DNA of 64,000 bases from Acidithiobacillus sp. (GTDB taxonomy: Bacteria > Pseudomonadota > Gammaproteobacteria > Acidithiobacillales > Acidithiobacillaceae). The notes under the pieces are model-generated. The model was not told where the DNA came from, ran no database searches, and saw only the letters and a list, made by a program, of their open reading frames with translations. The DNA lies in the NCBI RefSeq assembly GCF_023256195.1, contig NZ_JAGDWX010000023.1:134927-198926 (forward strand), written 5' to 3'. The stretch's first letter is position 1; every line of letters begins with the position of its first letter. Position numbers and translations under genes: made by a program. Below, piece by piece: positions 33,087 to 43,042 of the stretch.

Positions 33087-35471
33087 CTAGATGCGTAGCT
33101 GAATGGATCCCAGTGCCTGCAGTGCGGCGAGGATCCTCTCTAATTCGCCCTGTATCTCCGTCTCGGTGAGCGTTCGGTCGTCTTCCTGCAAGAGCAGTCC
33201 GACCCCGAGTCCGTAGTGTCCCGACGCCACCTGACTACCTTGATAGCGATCGAATATCCATAGTTCCCGCAAGGCGCTGCTGGCCGCCCCGCGTATCGTC
33301 CGCAGTACCTGGTCGGCGTTGATGTCCTCCGGTACCACCAAGGCCAGATCCCGACGTAGGGCAGGATAGGACGGGATGGGCCGGAACCGCGGAGTTTTGC
33401 TGTATGCGGCCAATCCTTCCATGTCTAGATAGAAGAGAAAGGCTGCCTTGTCCAGACCGTAGCTGTCCTGCCAGCGTGGGTGCAGTGCACCGATGCTACC
33501 CAAGAGCGACCCATCCAGCCAGAGGTCCGCAGACTGGCCGGGGTGCAGATTCGGGTTGCGGCTGCGCCGATATTCCAGATCCAGATTCTGCCAGTGACGG
33601 AGCAGACCTTCGACATCGCCGCGCATATCAAAGAAATCGCACCAAGGTGACGATCCCGACCAATGTTCTGGCAGGGTCGGGCCGTGTGTCACCCCGGCCA
33701 GATGCAGCCTTTGCTGAGAACCCCGGAAGATGCGGCCCATCTCAAAGAGACGTACCCGCTCTTGCTGGCGGTTGACGTTGAATTGCAGAGCCTGCAGCAG
33801 TCCGGGCCAAAGACTGCCGCGCATCACGCCCAGGTCAATGCTGAGGGGATTGCGCAGGGCGATGGGTGCCTCTTCCGGACAGAAACGCGCCTGGGCTTCT
33901 GCCGAGATAAAACTGTAGGTGATGGCCTCGTGATAGTCGCGAGCGATGAGAAAGGCACGCAGCGCCTCAAAACGCGGTTCCGCCGCGGGCGGTCGGGCCG
34001 TCAGCAGCCCCCGTGGCCGGCGCTGTGGCAGACGATCGTAGCCGTTGATTCGCGCGATCTCCTCGATGAGGTCTGCTTCGATGCGCAGATCGTGTCGATG
34101 ACTGGGCGGCTGTACCCGCCAGTCCCCCTCCGCCTGAACTTCTACCATGCAACCCAGCGCCTCCAGAATCTCCCGAACGCGCTGGGCCGACGGTGCAAAG
34201 CCCAGGATGCGTTCGATCCGTCGGCTGCGTAGCGGAATCCATGGCAGATCGGGTTCTGCACCGGCAACTACGGCAGTCGCCAGCAGGGTAGTGGGAGCGT
34301 AGTCCGCCATGCTCTGCCACGTCGCCACGGCCGCCGGCTGACCCAGACGGAAGTCCACACCGCGCTCGAAGCGTGTGGCTGCTTCGGTCTGCAGGCTCAG
34401 ACGTCGCGCTCGGCCCTGCACCGCATTGGCCCGAAAATACGCAGACTCCAGGACGATCCGGCGGGTATCGTCGTGCACCGCCGTGCGCTGTCCACCGATG
34501 ATGCCCGCCAGCGCCACTGGCCCGTGGGCATCGGCAATGACGAGCATGTCCGGTTCCAGCATCAGGTCGCGCCCATCCAGGGCGTCCAGAACCTCGCCCG
34601 TTCGGGCCCAGCGCACGGTCAATCCGCCCTGGATGCGGTCGGCGTCGAAGGCGTGCATGGGCTGTCCCGTGGCCAGCATCTGCAGATTGAGCCAGTCCAC
34701 CACCGGCGCCACCCGTCGTTGACCGCTGCGACGTAAACGTTCCCGCAGGACGTCGGGCAGGCGCGTAGGCAGGTCCTCCAGGAGCAGCGCGTGGTAGCGC
34801 GGACAGGCCTCGGCGGCGGTGGGCTCCACCGCGATCTGCAAGGCATCGCCCAGGGCCGCTGCCTGCGGCTGCTGCGGCCAGGCCGGGGTCTGGGGCTGCC
34901 AGGGACGCAGACGGCCAGCGCCCAGAGCGCAAAGGTCTCGAGCGATCCCCAGATAGGAGAAAGCATCGCCGCGATTGGGGGTGATGCCGAGGGTCAGGAT
35001 CTCATCGTCCAGCCGCAGATAGGCGTGCAGTGCCTGACCCAGGGGGGCCTGCGGATCCAGTTCCAGCAGGCCGCTGCTGCCGTCGGCGAGATCCAGCTCG
35101 GCGGCAGAGCAGAGCATGCCTTCGGAACGCACACCGCGCAGCTCCGCTTCACGAATGGTGACGTTGCCGGGCAGCAGGGCTCCGGGCAGGGCAAGGGGCA
35201 CCCGCTGGCCGGGATAGAGCCGGGGCGCGCCGCAGACGATCTGGCGTAGACGCCCGTCGCCACAGTCCACCTCCGCTACCCGCAGCTTCTCCGCCTGCGG
35301 GTGTGGCTGTACCGCGCGCACCACAGCGACGACGACGTCGGCAAGGCTCGGACCCGCGGGTTCGACGGCTTCCACCTCGATTCCGCCCATGGTGAGGGCA
35401 TCGGCGAGACGCTGACTGCTCCAGTCGCTCTCCAGCCAGGCCTCGCGCAACCATTGGATACTGATCTGCAT
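33087..35471 (-). CDS. pheT: Phenylalanyl-tRNA synthetase beta subunit
   Basis: 794 residues, standard length. Domain order is complete: N-terminal tRNA-binding EMAP-like domain (PHPQAEKLRVAEVDCG), B3/B4 editing domain (PRYHALLLEDL), B5 fold, catalytic-like core and C-terminal FDX-ACB anticodon-binding domain (TPRFRPIPSYPALRRDLAL). It forms the (alpha-beta)2 enzyme with PheS. The gap after pheS is only 8 bp. Confidence 0.96.
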   Translation of the reverse strand: MQISIQWLREAWLESDWSSQRLADALTMGGIEVEAVEPAGPSLADVVVAVVRAVQPHPQAEKLRVAEVDCGDGRLRQIVCGAPRLYPGQRVPLALPGALLPGNVTIREAELRGVRSEGMLCSAAELDLADGSSGLLELDPQAPLGQALHAYLRLDDEILTLGITPNRGDAFSYLGIARDLCALGAGRLRPWQPQTPAWPQQPQAAALGDALQIAVEPTAAEACPRYHALLLEDLPTRLPDVLRERLRRSGQRRVAPVVDWLNLQMLATGQPMHAFDADRIQGGLTVRWARTGEVLDALDGRDLMLEPDMLVIADAHGPVALAGIIGGQRTAVHDDTRRIVLESAYFRANAVQGRARRLSLQTEAATRFERGVDFRLGQPAAVATWQSMADYAPTTLLATAVVAGAEPDLPWIPLRSRRIERILGFAPSAQRVREILEALGCMVEVQAEGDWRVQPPSHRHDLRIEADLIEEIARINGYDRLPQRRPRGLLTARPPAAEPRFEALRAFLIARDYHEAITYSFISAEAQARFCPEEAPIALRNPLSIDLGVMRGSLWPGLLQALQFNVNRQQERVRLFEMGRIFRGSQQRLHLAGVTHGPTLPEHWSGSSPWCDFFDMRGDVEGLLRHWQNLDLEYRRSRNPNLHPGQSADLWLDGSLLGSIGALHPRWQDSYGLDKAAFLFYLDMEGLAAYSKTPRFRPIPSYPALRRDLALVVPEDINADQVLRTIRGAASSALRELWIFDRYQGSQVASGHYGLGVGLLLQEDDRTLTETEIQGELERILAALQALGSIQLRI

Positions 35472-35479
35472 GGCGATCC

Positions 35480-36888
<1,409 letters not shown>

Positions 36889-36934
36889 GACTCAACTCCT
36901 CTCAACATGGATGCCTCGGGGGCACCCCAGCCCA

Positions 36935-37132
36935 TCAGCCGTAGGGTAACATCCGCCGCAGGGCGGCCTGATCGCTGCCGGAAGTCACCATGGTGTGGCG
37001 CAGGTGACGTTTACGCTTGGTGCTCTTCTTGGTCAGGATGTGATTCAAGAACGCCTGACGATGCTTGAACTTGCCGGAGCCGGTGCGCTTGAAGCGCTTG
37101 GCGGCCCCACGATTGGTCTTCATTTTTGGCAC
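36935..37132 (-). CDS. rpmI: 50S ribosomal protein L35
   Basis: 65 residues, standard: [20 protein letters not shown] followed by the basic [20 protein letters not shown] region and the usual R-x-M-L-P-Y end. It starts 9 bp after the infC stop, as in the conserved infC-rpmI-rplT order. Confidence 0.97.
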   Translation of the reverse strand: MPKMKTNRGAAKRFKRTGSGKFKHRQAFLNHILTKKSTKRKRHLRHTMVTSGSDQAALRRMLPYG

Positions 37133-37141
37133 GATACTCTC

Positions 37142-37660
37142 CTATTTCTTCCGTGGCGCGATCACCATCACCATCTGCCGACCTTCCATCCGTGGTCGTT
37201 GTTCAACCACCCCTATTTCCAGCAAATCTTTTTCCACACGATTGAGCACTTCCATACCCAACTCGGGGTGGGTCATCTCGCGACCGCGAAAACGCAGGGT
37301 GATCTTGACTCGGTCCCCGTCCTCCAGGAAGCGCACGATGTTGCGCAGCTTGATCTGGTAGTCGGCGTCGTCGGTACGCGGCCGAAACTTGATCTCCTTG
37401 ACCTGGCTCTGCTTCTGCTTGCGCCGCGCCTCATGCTGCCGCTTGCTTTCCTGAAAACGGAACTTTCCGTAATCCATGATCCGGCAGACGGGCGGGTTGG
37501 CCTGCGGAGCGATTTCCACCAGATCCAGTTCCGCCGATTCTGCTGCCGCGAGTGCCTCGAACAGAGACACGATACCCAATTGATCCCCTTCGACGCCAAT
37601 GAGACGGACCTTTGGGGCCGTGATCTCCCGATTGACGTTGACCTCTTTTTCCGTCGCGAT
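37142..37660 (-). CDS. infC: Translation initiation factor IF-3, ATC start codon
   Basis: 172 residues if begun at the ATC at 37660. That frame gives [20 protein letters not shown] at the N-terminus, which matches the family, whereas the first ordinary start lies inside the N-terminal domain and would remove conserved residues. GGGAGGG stands 7 nt before the ATC and overlaps the thrS stop. IF3 discriminates against non-standard starts, so a rare start in its own gene provides feedback, as with AUU in E. coli. Both domains are complete ([13 protein letters not shown], then [18 protein letters not shown]). Confidence 0.94.
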   Translation of the reverse strand: MATEKEVNVNREITAPKVRLIGVEGDQLGIVSLFEALAAAESAELDLVEIAPQANPPVCRIMDYGKFRFQESKRQHEARRKQKQSQVKEIKFRPRTDDADYQIKLRNIVRFLEDGDRVKITLRFRGREMTHPELGMEVLNRVEKDLLEIGVVEQRPRMEGRQMVMVIAPRKK

Positions 37661-37675
37661 AGTCCTACCCTCCCC

Positions 37676-39610
37676 CTAGCCCTGCCAATCGAGGGCGTTT
37701 TGACGGCTCTCGTCCATTGCCTTCAGCTTGGCGACCAGATCTGCAAGCTTGAGGCTCCCCAGATCCGTGCCGTCGCGACTGCGCACCGCCACTTCACCCG
37801 CCGCCTTTTCGCGTTCACCCACGACGGCAAGGAAGGGAACTCGGCGCAAAGTGTGGGCGCGTATTTTATAGCCGATCTTCTCATTTCTCAAGTCCGATTC
37901 AACCCTTAGGCCTGCACTGGCGAGGCTGGACTGAACCGTCTGGGCGTAGTCGGCCTGGTGCTCGCTGATGGGCAGGACGACGACCTGGGTAGGTGCAAGC
38001 CACAGGGGGAATTTGCCCTCATAGTGTTCGATGAGCACCCCGAAGAAGCGCTCTATGGAGCCGAAGATGGCGCGATGAACCATGATCGGGGTCTGGCGAC
38101 TGCCATCTTCATCCACGTATTCCATGGCAAAGCGCTGAGGCAGATTGAAATCCAGCTGGATGGTGCTGCATTGCCACTTGCGGCCGATGGCATCCTCGAT
38201 CTTGAGATCGATCTTGGGGCCATAGAAGGCACCGCCGCCGGCGTCGACCCGATACTCCAGGCCAGCGCGGTCCAGGGCCCCCTCGAGCGCACGGGTCGCC
38301 GTCTCCCAGATGTCGTCGCTGCCGACGGAGTGTTCGGGGCGGGTAGAGAGATGAATCTCATAGCGATCAAAGCCGAAGGTGCCAAGGATGTCTTGAGTGA
38401 GGGTCAGGACGCCCGCGATCTCTTCCTCGATCTGGTCCGGGCGACAGAAGATGTGGGCATCGTCTTGGGTAAAGCCGCGCACCCGCATGAGGCCGTGGAG
38501 AGCCCCGGACATCTCGTGGCGGTACACCGTTCCCAATTCCGCCCAGCGAATGGGCAGGTCGCGGTAAGAGCGCAACTTGTCCTTGTAGATCAGGATGTGG
38601 AAAGGGCAGTTCATGGGCTTCAGCTGGTAGGGCTGACCCTCGTCTTCCATGGCCTGAAACATGGAGTCGGCGTAAAAATCCTTGTGCCCCGAGGTAAACC
38701 AGAGCTGTTCGTGGGCGATGTGGGGGGTATAGAGCAGCGCGTAACCGCCCTGAAGGTGAGCCTCGCGCCAATAATCTTCGATGACTTTGCGTATCTGGGC
38801 TCCCTGGGGGTGCCAGAAGACCAGACCGCCGCCGGCATCCTCCTGGATGGAGAACAGTTCCAGTTCCCGCCCGATGCGGCGATGATCACGCCGCTCCGCC
38901 TCAGCCATCTGGGCGAGGTATGCGTCCAGGTCCTTTTGGCTCGCCCAGGCGGTACCGTAGATGCGCTGCAGCATGGGGTTGCGGGCATCGCCCCGCCAAT
39001 AGGCGCCGGCCACCCGCAGCAGTTTGAAGGCCCCGAGTACCCCGGTGCGCGGCACGTGGGGCCCGCGGCAGAGATCGACGAAGTCGCCCTGATGATAGAG
39101 GGTCAAGGTTTCCTCAGCCGGGATATCGCGGATGATCTGGACCTTGTACTCTTCACCCATGTTCGCGAAGCGGGCGATGGCCTCTTCTCGAGAGACCTCC
39201 TCACGCTGCACGGGCAGATCCGCCCGCACCAGCTCCCGCATGCGCTTTTCGATGGCTTCGAGGTCTTCCGGTGTGAAACCGCGTGCATAGGCAAAATCGT
39301 AATAGAAACCGTTGTCGATGACCGGCCCGATGGTGACCTGGGCCTCCGGGAACAGATCCTGTACCGCCTGGGCCAGAAGGTGCGCGGTGGAGTGGCGCAG
39401 AATCTCGAGACCCTCGGGCGCATCCTTGGTGACGATGTGAACCTCGGCATCGGCCGTAATGGGTCGAGAAAGGTCCTGCAGCTGCCCGTTCACACGCATG
39501 GCCACGGCCGCCTTGGCCAGGCCCTTGCCAATACTCTCCGCCAGCTCCATACCTGTGACGGTGGCCGGGAACGACCGTACCGTGCCGTCGGGTAAGCGTA
39601 TGTCGGGCAT
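37676..39610 (-). CDS. thrS: Threonyl-tRNA synthetase
   Basis: 644 residues. TGS domain at the N-terminus, editing domain with [11 protein letters not shown] (about 73-83) and the second zinc-site-like HxxxC region, class II catalytic core ([29 protein letters not shown]) and anticodon domain from about residue 540. The ATG has GGAGG 7 nt before it. The space between tRNA-Val and thrS holds a strong terminator hairpin just before the ribosome site, so expression may depend on readthrough. Confidence 0.96.
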   Translation of the reverse strand: MPDIRLPDGTVRSFPATVTGMELAESIGKGLAKAAVAMRVNGQLQDLSRPITADAEVHIVTKDAPEGLEILRHSTAHLLAQAVQDLFPEAQVTIGPVIDNGFYYDFAYARGFTPEDLEAIEKRMRELVRADLPVQREEVSREEAIARFANMGEEYKVQIIRDIPAEETLTLYHQGDFVDLCRGPHVPRTGVLGAFKLLRVAGAYWRGDARNPMLQRIYGTAWASQKDLDAYLAQMAEAERRDHRRIGRELELFSIQEDAGGGLVFWHPQGAQIRKVIEDYWREAHLQGGYALLYTPHIAHEQLWFTSGHKDFYADSMFQAMEDEGQPYQLKPMNCPFHILIYKDKLRSYRDLPIRWAELGTVYRHEMSGALHGLMRVRGFTQDDAHIFCRPDQIEEEIAGVLTLTQDILGTFGFDRYEIHLSTRPEHSVGSDDIWETATRALEGALDRAGLEYRVDAGGGAFYGPKIDLKIEDAIGRKWQCSTIQLDFNLPQRFAMEYVDEDGSRQTPIMVHRAIFGSIERFFGVLIEHYEGKFPLWLAPTQVVVLPISEHQADYAQTVQSSLASAGLRVESDLRNEKIGYKIRAHTLRRVPFLAVVGEREKAAGEVAVRSRDGTDLGSLKLADLVAKLKAMDESRQNALDWQG

Positions 39611-39618
39611 GCTGCCTC

Positions 39619-39655
39619 CAAAGAAAAAGCACCAGCGAGGAAAGCCTCCTGGTGC
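39619..39655 (-). terminator. Strong intrinsic terminator between tRNA-Val and thrS
   Basis: On the minus strand GCACCAG and CTGGTGC pair perfectly, extended by GAGG/CCTC with a CTTT loop and one bulged base, followed by TTTTTCTTT. It ends about 8 nt before the thrS ATG region, right ahead of GGAGG. It could end the tRNA transcript or attenuate thrS. Confidence 0.85.
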
Positions 39656-39676
39656 GGGCCCTTCTGATGCCGAATG

Positions 39677-39751
39677 TGGTAGGCACGGGCGGTTTCGAAC
39701 CGCCGACCTCTACCGTGTCAAGGTAGCGCTCTCCCCCTGAGCTACGCGCCT
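39677..39751 (-). tRNA. tRNA-Val (anticodon GAC)
   Basis: 75 nt including the CCA. Acceptor AGGCGCG/CGTGCCT with one G-U pair, D arm, anticodon arm CTACC-TTGACAC-GGTAG (anticodon GAC), variable loop and GGTTCGAAA T-arm fold well. It is 21 nt ahead of the terminator. Confidence 0.96.
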
Positions 39752-39761
39752 GGAGAGCGCG

Positions 39762-39790
39762 AAGATAGCAAGCTGTCCCTGCTCCGTCAA
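39762..39790 (-). promoter_or_regulatory. Promoter of tRNA-Val
   Basis: TTGACG (39790-39785) and TATCTT (39767-39762) on the minus strand are 17 bp apart. A G+C-rich stretch follows the -10, as in stringently controlled stable-RNA promoters. Transcription would start within a few bases of the mature tRNA 5' end. The -35 overlaps the stop codon of the DUF2818 gene. It is the only good promoter seen ahead of thrS. Confidence 0.65.
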
Positions 39791-40098
39791 GATTTTCTCA
39801 ACAGGGGCAGGACATTGAAGCGCCAGATGAAGCCCGGGATGGCAAAGACCGCGAACATGCACAGGGCGATGACGTAGAACTCCCAGCCCTGGGGACTGAG
39901 CTGGCCGTCCAGTTTCCATTCCATACCCATCCCGATGAGTCCCGCCAAGAAATACATGGCCAGCCATTCGCCGAGGTACCAGACCAGGGACTTTTCTCCC
40001 GGCGGACCGACGATGAAGCGGCGCGAGCTCAGCCAGGGCAGATTGGCGGCCAGGAAGGCAATGAGGATGTAGATCAGCGACCAGTGCTGCAAAGACAT
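39787..40098 (-). CDS. DUF2818 membrane protein, end of nuo-2 operon
   Basis: 103 residues with about three membrane helices: LIYILIAFLAANLPWLSS, YLGEWLAMYFLAGLIGM and WEFYVIALCMFAVFAIPGFIW. Proteins of this family lie directly after nuoN in many beta-proteobacteria and relatives, so a role in complex I assembly or stability is likely but unproven. The ATG at 40098 shares one base with the nuoN stop and has AAGGAG 8 nt upstream. nuo-1 has no such gene. Confidence 0.85.
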   Translation of the reverse strand: MSLQHWSLIYILIAFLAANLPWLSSRRFIVGPPGEKSLVWYLGEWLAMYFLAGLIGMGMEWKLDGQLSPQGWEFYVIALCMFAVFAIPGFIWRFNVLPLLRKS

Positions 40099-41543
40099 CA
40101 CAGGACTCCTTGAAGGGCATGGAAACAGGTGGCGAGCAAGGCCCCCGGCAGTATTCCAAGCAACAAGAGTGCCACACTGTTGACACTGAGTACGGCGCTG
40201 GCCAGGCCATCCCGAGCAAGCTGCGGGGCATTCTCCGGGACGGGGTCAAAATACATGACCTTGACCACACGCAGGTAATAGAAAGCGCCAACCACAGCCA
40301 TCAGGATCGCAAAGACCGCCAGGGGTACATAGCCCGCCTGCACGAGAGCCTGGAAGACGGCAAGTTTGGCCGTGAAGCCCACCGTGGGCGGCACCCCGGC
40401 CATGGAGAACATGATGATGAGCATGAGCAGGGCATACCAGGGCCGACGCTGGGCGAGGCCGGCGAAATCGGCAATGTTCTCGGCCTCGAAGCCTTCTCGA
40501 CTGAGCAGCAGTATCATGCCGAAACCCGCCGCCGCCATCAGTGCATAGACCAGCACGTAATAAAAGGCGCTGGCCAACCCATTGGCGTTGCCGGCGACGA
40601 TGCCCAGAGACAGGAATCCGACGTTGCTGACGGTGGAGTAGGCGAGCATGCGCTTGAGATTACTCTGAGCAATGGCGACCACGTTACCGATGAGCAGGGA
40701 AGCGATGGCCAGGGCTACGAAAATCTGCTGCCAGATCTCGACCGCGCCGGCATTGCCCTGCGCCAGGATGCGGATGACCAAGGCAAAGGCGGCCACCTTC
40801 GGGGCCGTGGCCATGAACAGGGTCATGACCGTCGGTGCACCCTGGTAGGCGTCGGGAATCCACATGTGAAAGGGAGCGGCACCGAGCTTGAAGGCGATAC
40901 CCGCCACCACAAAGACCAGAGCCATGGTCAACACGAAGTTGTCGGCACCGACATTGACGAGACCCTGCGCAATCTGGGCGATGTCGAGGCTTCCCGTCAG
41001 TCCATAGAGCAGCGACATACCGTACAACAGCAGGCCCGAGGCCAGGGCTCCAAGGATGAAGTATTTCAGCGCCGCTTCCACGGCCCGCGGATTGTCCCGC
41101 TGCAGGGCAACCAGGGCGTACTGGCTCAAGGCCAGCAGCTCAAGGCCCAGATACAGGGTCAGGAGATTTCCCCCAGAGATCATGATCATGCTGCCCAGCA
41201 GGGCAAAAAGCAGGAGGACGAAGACCTCGCCGCGGTACAGGCCGCGTTCGCGCAGATAGCGCGGCGAGTACAGAAGCACCAAGAGGCTCAGCAGCTCCAC
41301 CGACAGTTCGGCGACGATGGTGAAGGGATCGAGGAGCAACTGGCCGGCAAAGCTGGAGCCACTGAGACCCCATTGTGCCGTGGTCAGCAGCATGGCTCCC
41401 AGAATCGTCACGACGCTCAGCACCGGCGCCAGGTGTGGACTGCGATGTCCCCAGAACAGGTCGACCAACAAGACCGCGCAAGCCATGACCAGAACCCAGA
41501 TTTCCGGGATGGCAAAGGTCCAATGGTGCATGAGGGTGGGCAT
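40098..41543 (-). CDS. nuoN: Complex I subunit NuoN, nuo-2
   Basis: 481 residues, standard antiporter-like subunit. TM5 glutamate in YLGLELLALS, TM7 lysine Lys219 (IAFKLGAAPFHMWIPD), TM8 lysine in MATAPKVAAF and TM12 lysine in VGFTAKLAVF are all in place. The ATG at 41543 has AAGGAG 7 nt before it; the frame upstream is a shadow of nuoM. It serves as the reference against which the nuo-1 copy was compared. Confidence 0.96.
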   Translation of the reverse strand: MPTLMHHWTFAIPEIWVLVMACAVLLVDLFWGHRSPHLAPVLSVVTILGAMLLTTAQWGLSGSSFAGQLLLDPFTIVAELSVELLSLLVLLYSPRYLRERGLYRGEVFVLLLFALLGSMIMISGGNLLTLYLGLELLALSQYALVALQRDNPRAVEAALKYFILGALASGLLLYGMSLLYGLTGSLDIAQIAQGLVNVGADNFVLTMALVFVVAGIAFKLGAAPFHMWIPDAYQGAPTVMTLFMATAPKVAAFALVIRILAQGNAGAVEIWQQIFVALAIASLLIGNVVAIAQSNLKRMLAYSTVSNVGFLSLGIVAGNANGLASAFYYVLVYALMAAAGFGMILLLSREGFEAENIADFAGLAQRRPWYALLMLIIMFSMAGVPPTVGFTAKLAVFQALVQAGYVPLAVFAILMAVVGAFYYLRVVKVMYFDPVPENAPQLARDGLASAVLSVNSVALLLLGILPGALLATCFHALQGVL

Positions 41544-41554
41544 CGAGAGCTCCT

Positions 41555-43039
41555 TCAACCGGGAATCTTGCTGGCGGCCACCTGCGTCAGCAGATGCTGG
41601 ACAGAGGTGTGGACGATGTCGAGAAAAGGCGCCGGCCAAACGCCCATGAGCAGGGTGAGCACCGCCAGTGACCCCAGCACCAGGAACTCCTGTGCATTGA
41701 GATCGGTCAGCGCGGCGACCTCGCGATGAATGACACCGCCGAACATGACCCGCTTGAAGAGCCAGAGGGTATAGCCGGCGCCCGTGATCAGACCGGTCGC
41801 GGCGATGATGGCAGCCCATGGGTTGACCTGATAGGTGCCCAGTACCACCATGAATTCACCCACAAAGCCCGAAGTACCCGGCAGGCCCACGTTGCCCATG
41901 GCAAAGAGCATCATGAAGCTGGCAAAGATCGGCATGACGTTAGCCACGCCGCCATAGGCATGGATATCGCGAGTGTGCATGCGATCGTAGAGCACGCCGA
42001 TGCAGAGGAACATGGCCGCACTGATGAAGCCGTGGGATAGCATCTGGATGATGCCCCCTTCCACGGCCGTGGCATCGAAAACGAAGAAGCCGAGAGTGAC
42101 GAAGCCCATGTGGGCGATAGAGGAATAGGCCACCAGTTTCTTCATGTCCTGCTGGACGATGGCCACCAACGCGATATAGACGATGGCGATGAGGGACAGG
42201 AGGATCATCAGCCAGGCCAGATGGTGACTGGCGTCGGGGGTGATGGGCAGGCTCAGTCGCAGGAAACCATAGGCACCCATCTTCAGCATCACGGCGGCAA
42301 GGATGACCGAGCCCGCGGTGGGTGCCTCGACGTGGGCATCGGGCAACCAGGTGTGCACGGGCCACATGGGGATCTTCACCGCAAAGGCCAGGAAAAAAGC
42401 GAGAAAGATCCAGGTCTGGGCGGCCAGACCCAAGGGCGTGTTCTGGAAGGTGAGCAGATTGAAACTGCCACCGCTGTGAAAATGCAGGTACAGGAGGGCC
42501 ACCAGCATCAGCACCGAGCCCAGAAAGGTATACAGAAAGAACTTGATGGTGGCGTAGACCCGCCGCGGACCACCCCAGACCCCGATGATGAGGAACATGG
42601 GGATAAGGGTGGCCTCCCAGAAAAAGTAGAAGAGGATGGCATCCAGAGCGCAGAACACCCCGATCATCAGGCCATCCATGATCAGGAAGGCCCCCAGAAA
42701 CTGCGCAAGGCGCCGATGCACGTTGGTCCAGGAGCTGATCACCACGAGGATGGTAAGAAAGCTGGTGAGCAACACAAACCACAGGGAAATGCCGTCCACC
42801 CCCAGGTGATAATCGATGTTCAGGGAGGGAATCCAGGGCACCCGCTCCACAAACTGCATGGCGGCGGTGTGGGTGTCGAAGCCCGCCAGGAGCTCCAGGG
42901 TGATGACAAAGGTCACCGTGGAGCCCAGCAGGGCCAGCCATTTGACCAGGGTGGTGCGGCGGTCGCCCACCGCCAGTACCAGGACGCCGAAGGCGATGGG
43001 CACCCAGATGGATTGACTCAACAAAGCTTGGGTCCCCAC
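41555..43039 (-). CDS. nuoM: Complex I subunit NuoM, nuo-2
   Basis: 494 residues. Full NuoM signature: YFFWEATLIPMFLIIG (TM5 Glu), FAVKIPMWPVHTWLPDAHVE (TM7 Lys and the PDAH motif), SVILAAVMLKMGAYGFLRL (TM8 Lys), QQDMKKLVAYSSIAHMG and GLPGTSGFVGEF. The start is a GTG at 43039, preceded by GGAGGGG. It follows nuoL after 3 bp. Confidence 0.96.
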   Translation of the reverse strand: MGTQALLSQSIWVPIAFGVLVLAVGDRRTTLVKWLALLGSTVTFVITLELLAGFDTHTAAMQFVERVPWIPSLNIDYHLGVDGISLWFVLLTSFLTILVVISSWTNVHRRLAQFLGAFLIMDGLMIGVFCALDAILFYFFWEATLIPMFLIIGVWGGPRRVYATIKFFLYTFLGSVLMLVALLYLHFHSGGSFNLLTFQNTPLGLAAQTWIFLAFFLAFAVKIPMWPVHTWLPDAHVEAPTAGSVILAAVMLKMGAYGFLRLSLPITPDASHHLAWLMILLSLIAIVYIALVAIVQQDMKKLVAYSSIAHMGFVTLGFFVFDATAVEGGIIQMLSHGFISAAMFLCIGVLYDRMHTRDIHAYGGVANVMPIFASFMMLFAMGNVGLPGTSGFVGEFMVVLGTYQVNPWAAIIAATGLITGAGYTLWLFKRVMFGGVIHREVAALTDLNAQEFLVLGSLAVLTLLMGVWPAPFLDIVHTSVQHLLTQVAASKIPG

Positions 43040-43042
43040 GTC

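Noticed and set aside
37958-39595. 545-codon plus-strand frame opposite thrS
   Set aside because: Shadow of thrS; composition and lack of motifs fit a non-coding frame.
40110-41729. 539-codon plus-strand frame opposite nuoN of nuo-2
   Set aside because: Antisense to a clear gene and without any family similarity I can see.
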